This document shows positions 4,764-8,242 of a DNA stretch of 8,242 bases, piece after piece. The DNA is from an uncultured Bacteroidota bacterium (GTDB lineage: Bacteria > Bacteroidota > Bacteroidia > NS11-12g > UBA955). The translations under genes and the position numbers were made by a program. The notes beneath the pieces were generated by a model. The model saw nothing but the letters and a program-made list of their open reading frames with translations. It ran no database searches and was not told the origin of the DNA. How positions within the stretch are numbered: position 1 is the first letter of the stretch; each line of letters begins with the position of its first letter. Where the stretch lies: NCBI GenBank assembly GCA_903953615.1, contig CAJBKH010000023.1, forward strand, positions 1 through 8,242. The letters are read 5' to 3'.

Positions 4764-7253
4764 ATGCATAAACTATATTCTTCCTTTTTTCTTTCTCTTA
4801 TAATAGCCACTGGTTTTGCTCAGAATATTAGCAATAACCTTAACTCAGCCGAAATTCTGCAAGCCATGCAAAAGCTAAATACCGTTGGTGCTGTTTTGTA
4901 TGTGGCGGCTCATCCTGATGATGAGAACACGCGTTTGTTAGCTTACCTAGCCAATGAGCGCAAGTTCAGAACTGGTTATCTTTCCTTAACCCGAGGTGAT
5001 GGTGGACAGAATTTAATAGGTAAAGAGCAGGGTGAACTGTTGGGTTTAATACGCACACAAGAATTATTAGCTGCGCGCAGAACCGATGGTGCTGAACAGT
5101 TTTTTACACGCGCCAATGATTTTGGTTTTTCTAAAAATCCCGATGAAACATTTGGATTTTGGAACAAGGACAGCATACTAGCCGATGTGGTGTACACCAT
5201 TCGTAAATTCAAACCCGATGTGATTATTTGTAGATTTCCTACTACTGGCGAAGGTGGACATGGACACCATACCGCGTCTGCTATTTTAGCTTTAGAAGCA
5301 TATGATGCAGCTGCCGATCCCAAACGTTTTCCCGAGCAATTAAAATATGTTGATGTGTGGCAAGCCAAACGCATTTTTTGGAACACCTTTAATTTTGGTA
5401 GGACCAATACCACCGCATCTAATCAATTGAAAATCGATGTAGGAGCTTTCAATGCATTGCTGGGCAAAGGCTATGGCGAGATAGCGGCCGACAGTCGCTC
5501 GATGCACAAGAGCCAAGGCTTTGGTTCGGCCAAACAACGCGGTTCTAATATCGAATATTTTAAATTGCTAAAAGGCGATACCGTAAAATCAGATTTGTTC
5601 GATGGCATTAATTCGCAATGGAACCGATTCAAAGGCACCGAGGCCTTGCAAAAACAATTGACAGCCACCATTGCATCCTACAATCCAAGTGCACCAGCTA
5701 AAAGTGTTACACCATTGATTGCCGTTTACAATACATTAAAAGTAATGGACCAAAAAGGCAGCTTTAGTTATTGGAAGCAGTTAAAGCTAAAAGAAATTGA
5801 ACAATTGTTAATCGCTTGTTCGGGCTTATGGCTCGAGGCGCATGCGGCAGATTACATCGCCATTCCTGGTCAAGAAATTAATATTACTTCTCAAATCGTT
5901 TGCAGAAATAATGTAGCTGTTAAAATCAATGGACTATCATTCCTCGAGCAAACCGATACAGTAACTGCCTTTATAACTAAGGCTAATGAATTATACACTT
6001 TTAAACACAAAGAAAAATTAAGTGCCACTGCTGCTTATTCCAATCCCTATTGGTTGAATCAAGCTCATGAAATAGGCTTATATACCGTACACGATCCTTT
6101 GTTAGTGGGCGTGCCAGAAAACAAGAGCAAAACAAATGTTTTATTCGATGTCACCATACAAGATTTGAATCTGAGAATTCAACGTTCTGTGGTTTATAAA
6201 TACACCGATCCTGTAAAGGGCGAAGTTTACCGACCATTGGAAGTGTTGCCACCTGCCACCATTGCTATTTCAGATAAAGTGTTTGTGTTTACCAATGACC
6301 AACCAAAGACTATTCAAATTACAATCAAAGCCAATAGAGCCGATGTGTCTGGTCAATTAAATTTAATGGCAGAGAATGGATGGTCAATAAAAATCAATCA
6401 ACCCAATTTTAAATTAGTCAACAAAGGTGACGAAATTGTAATCGATGCACAGGTGACCAAACAAGCCAATGCTAATGCAGGTCAATTAAAAGCGCAAGTG
6501 ACTGTTGATGGCATTTCACACAATAAAAGCATCAACAGAATTGAATACGATCATATCCCTTATCAATTTATTTTAAGCGATGCCAAAGCCAATTTAGTCA
6601 ACATCGATTTAAAGAAACCCGATCAAACCATTGCCTACATTCCCGGTGCAGGCGATGATGTGATTGCGTGTTTGAAACAGATTGGTTACAACTTAGTCAT
6701 CCTTACCGATGAATTATTGGCCAGCGAAGATTTGTCAAAATACAAAACCATCGTTACAGGCATACGCGCATACAATACCAACGAGCGTTTGCAAGTTTAT
6801 TACACTAAGTTGATGGACTATGTAAAGAATGGTGGTAACCTTGTTGTGCAATACAATACCAACTCGCGTGTGGGTCCAGTAGTGGCCAAAATTGGTCCTT
6901 ATCCTTTCACTGTTTCGCGCGAACGTGTGACCAGCGAAAATGCTGAGGTGCGTTTCAAAAGCGATTCGTTGTATGTGTTAAATTATCCTAACAAAATTAC
7001 ATCAGCCGATTTTCAAGGATGGGTGCAAGAGCGTGGTATTTATTTTGCCACCGAGCTCGATAAAAATTACCAAACCGTTTTTAGTATGAACGATCCGAAT
7101 GAAAAAGCACAAGACGGTAGTTTAATTATTGCCCAATATGGCAAAGGGAATTTCGTTTACACAGGCTTGGCGTTCTTCAGAGAATTGCCTGCAGGTGTAC
7201 CCGGTGCTTATCGCTTATTCGTTAATTTATTGAGTCTGCCTCCACATCAGTAA
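4764..7253 (+). CDS. Secreted PIG-L (LmbE-like) family deacetylase with C-terminal GATase1-like domain
   Basis: This 829-residue protein starts with a signal peptide (MHKLYSSFFLSLIIATGFAQ, cleavage near residue 19). The PIG-L domain (about 40-270) has the zinc and catalytic motif AHPDDE at 49-54 and the later zinc-ligand motif GHGHH at 165-169. PIG-L enzymes are zinc hydrolases that remove acetyl groups from N-acetylglucosamine-type conjugates. Residues about 500-590 look like a beta-sandwich of the NEW3 kind. The last part (about 600-829) resembles a class I glutamine amidotransferase-like fold (YIPGAGDDV, then YVKNGGNLVVQYNT), probably non-catalytic. This multidomain form is typical of large Bacteroidota PIG-L proteins and much longer than single-domain ones. 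The ATG at 4764 is preferred to an in-frame TTG two codons upstream because it gives a clean signal peptide. It leads an operon with a microprotein and a symporter, suggesting that it processes a compound before uptake. The substrate is unknown. Confidence 0.9.
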   Translation: MHKLYSSFFLSLIIATGFAQNISNNLNSAEILQAMQKLNTVGAVLYVAAHPDDENTRLLAYLANERKFRTGYLSLTRGDGGQNLIGKEQGELLGLIRTQELLAARRTDGAEQFFTRANDFGFSKNPDETFGFWNKDSILADVVYTIRKFKPDVIICRFPTTGEGGHGHHTASAILALEAYDAAADPKRFPEQLKYVDVWQAKRIFWNTFNFGRTNTTASNQLKIDVGAFNALLGKGYGEIAADSRSMHKSQGFGSAKQRGSNIEYFKLLKGDTVKSDLFDGINSQWNRFKGTEALQKQLTATIASYNPSAPAKSVTPLIAVYNTLKVMDQKGSFSYWKQLKLKEIEQLLIACSGLWLEAHAADYIAIPGQEINITSQIVCRNNVAVKINGLSFLEQTDTVTAFITKANELYTFKHKEKLSATAAYSNPYWLNQAHEIGLYTVHDPLLVGVPENKSKTNVLFDVTIQDLNLRIQRSVVYKYTDPVKGEVYRPLEVLPPATIAISDKVFVFTNDQPKTIQITIKANRADVSGQLNLMAENGWSIKINQPNFKLVNKGDEIVIDAQVTKQANANAGQLKAQVTVDGISHNKSINRIEYDHIPYQFILSDAKANLVNIDLKKPDQTIAYIPGAGDDVIACLKQIGYNLVILTDELLASEDLSKYKTIVTGIRAYNTNERLQVYYTKLMDYVKNGGNLVVQYNTNSRVGPVVAKIGPYPFTVSRERVTSENAEVRFKSDSLYVLNYPNKITSADFQGWVQERGIYFATELDKNYQTVFSMNDPNEKAQDGSLIIAQYGKGNFVYTGLAFFRELPAGVPGAYRLFVNLLSLPPHQ

Positions 7254-7266
7254 TAGCTAAAAGGGC

Positions 7267-7386
7267 ATGTCGCAAAAAGATAAAACACCCTTTCTAAAAT
7301 CTTGGCGCAATGTGTATGCATTGGTCATAGTAGTTTTGGTGCTCGTTATTCTTAGTATGTACTTTTTTATGCAACATTTTAAATGA
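7267..7386 (+). CDS. 39-residue single-helix membrane microprotein
   Basis: A short gene fills the gap between the deacetylase and the symporter. It encodes 39 residues: a polar, basic N-terminus (MSQKDKTPFLKSWRN), one strongly hydrophobic helix (about 17-35, VYALVIVVLVLVILSMYFF) and a short tail ending HFK. Its ATG lies 13 bases after the deacetylase stop, and its TGA overlaps the symporter ATG by four bases (ATGA), so translation is probably coupled. Tight packing and composition support a real gene. I do not recognise a family. Some sodium:solute symporters are encoded next to small membrane proteins (YjcH with ActP, YhdT with PanF), so a helper role for the symporter is a fair inference. 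No experimental or homology support is available here. Confidence 0.75.
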   Translation: MSQKDKTPFLKSWRNVYALVIVVLVLVILSMYFFMQHFK

Positions 7387-8242
7387 GTGCGATTGATTGG
7401 ATAGTGCTCATTGTTACGCTGTTTTCCATCGTGCTCTATGGTGTGTGGAAGAGCAGGGGAACAAAAAATATTGAAGGCTATTTACTGGCCGATCGCAAAT
7501 TGCCATGGTACCATATCGGTTTGTCGGTTATGGCTACCCAAGCCAGTGCTATTACGTTTTTGTCAGGACCCGGACAAGGCTACAGCGATGGCATGCGCTT
7601 CGTGCAATTTTATTTTGGTTTGCCTTTGGCCATGGTGGTTTTGTGCATCACCTTCGTGCCTATTTTTCATAAGTTAAATGTTTACACAGCCTATGAATAT
7701 TTAGAAAAGAGATTCGATTTTAAAACACGTACACTTACGGCTTTTCTGTTTTTATTTCAACGCGGTTTGTCAACTGGTATTACCATTTATGCACCTGCTA
7801 TTATATTATCGACCATCCTCAATGTTGATATAACCTATACCATTTTATTTAATGGCATTATTGTAATTGCCTACACCGTGTATGGCGGTACCAAGGCTGT
7901 TTCTTATACCCAATTGTTTCAAATGAGCATCATCTTTGCGGGTTTGTTTTTAGCCGCATACATGGTGGTGCATTTGTTGCCTGCCAATGTTGGTTTAGCA
8001 GATGCCTTGCACATAGCTGGTAAAATGAATAAGTTGAACACCATCGATACGCATTTCGATGTGAACAATAAATACAATATTTGGTCGGGCATTATTGGTG
8101 GTTTCTTTTTACAACTGTCTTATTTCGGTACCGATCAGTCGCAGGTAGGGCGCTACTTAACAGGCAAGTCGGTAGGGCAAAGTCGCATGGGCCTTATCAT
8201 GAACGGTCTGATAAAAATACCCATGCAATTTTTTATACTAGA
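7383..8242 (+). CDS. Sodium:solute symporter (SSS family), 5' part, cut by window end
   Basis: The frame stays open from the ATG at 7383 to the window edge, giving 286 residues with no stop. Family members usually have about 500 or more, so roughly half is seen. It is highly hydrophobic with several membrane helices. The first (about 5-22) is followed by EGYLLADRKLPWYHIGLSVM and TQASAITFLSGPGQGY (52-67), the typical first-core-helix region that helps form the sodium site. YFGTDQSQVGRYLTGKS, with Gly249-Thr250-Asp251 and Arg257-Tyr258, is the classic SSS signature. The protein would sit in the inner membrane and import a solute with Na+. Its ATG overlaps the microprotein stop (ATGA). Co-transcription with a secreted PIG-L deacetylase points to a sugar-like or amine product as substrate, which is an inference. 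Substrates of SSS proteins cannot be predicted reliably from sequence. Confidence 0.93.
   Translation, partial: MSAIDWIVLIVTLFSIVLYGVWKSRGTKNIEGYLLADRKLPWYHIGLSVMATQASAITFLSGPGQGYSDGMRFVQFYFGLPLAMVVLCITFVPIFHKLNVYTAYEYLEKRFDFKTRTLTAFLFLFQRGLSTGITIYAPAIILSTILNVDITYTILFNGIIVIAYTVYGGTKAVSYTQLFQMSIIFAGLFLAAYMVVHLLPANVGLADALHIAGKMNKLNTIDTHFDVNNKYNIWSGIIGGFFLQLSYFGTDQSQVGRYLTGKSVGQSRMGLIMNGLIKIPMQFFIL

Noticed and set aside
4976..5671. Minus-strand frames of up to 145 codons opposite the PIG-L domain
   Set aside because: The plus strand encodes conserved PIG-L motifs throughout; the antisense frames are composition by-products.
7411..7677. Plus-strand 88-codon frame rich in Cys and Trp
   Set aside because: It is the out-of-frame shadow of the symporter gene, whose own frame from 7383 has clear SSS motifs.

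Overview
The window looks like a chromosomal piece of a Bacteroidota bacterium, of the Chitinophagia/Sphingobacteriia/Flavobacteriia kind; finer placement is not possible from this sequence. The grounds are AT-rich DNA, start codons without clear Shine-Dalgarno sequences, promoter boxes of the Bacteroidota TAnnTTTG type, a transketolase split into two genes, a GYF_2/DUF4339-type membrane protein, and a large secreted PIG-L deacetylase followed by a sodium:solute symporter.

Left part (about 1-3430, minus strand). A three-gene operon reads right to left: transketolase N-terminal subunit (2551-3429), a secreted von Willebrand factor A (vWA) protein (1160-2551), and transketolase C-terminal subunit (207-1160). 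Both junctions are one-base TAATG overlaps. The two halves of one cytosolic enzyme are thus separated by a gene for an exported protein, which is the oddest arrangement in the window. An AT-rich hairpin covers the end of the last gene, and a second long hairpin lies at 58-106 in what may be an interspersed repeat.

Middle part (3430-4763). A divergent intergenic region of about 320 bp carries a clear promoter box for the plus-strand gene at 3748-4587. That gene encodes a membrane protein with a cytosolic GYF_2-like domain, one transmembrane helix and an exported beta-type domain. It is followed by two related palindromes whose centres are exactly 60 bp apart, then by another clear promoter box.

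Right part (4764-8242, plus strand). A tight operon encodes a secreted PIG-L family deacetylase of 829 residues, a 39-residue single-helix membrane microprotein, and the first 286 residues of a sodium:solute symporter that runs off the window. The microprotein and symporter genes overlap by 4 bp (ATGA). The likely logic is periplasmic deacetylation of an N-acetyl sugar compound, with uptake of a product by the symporter; the substrate cannot be read from the sequence.

No tRNA, rRNA, CRISPR array, insertion sequence or phage gene was seen.
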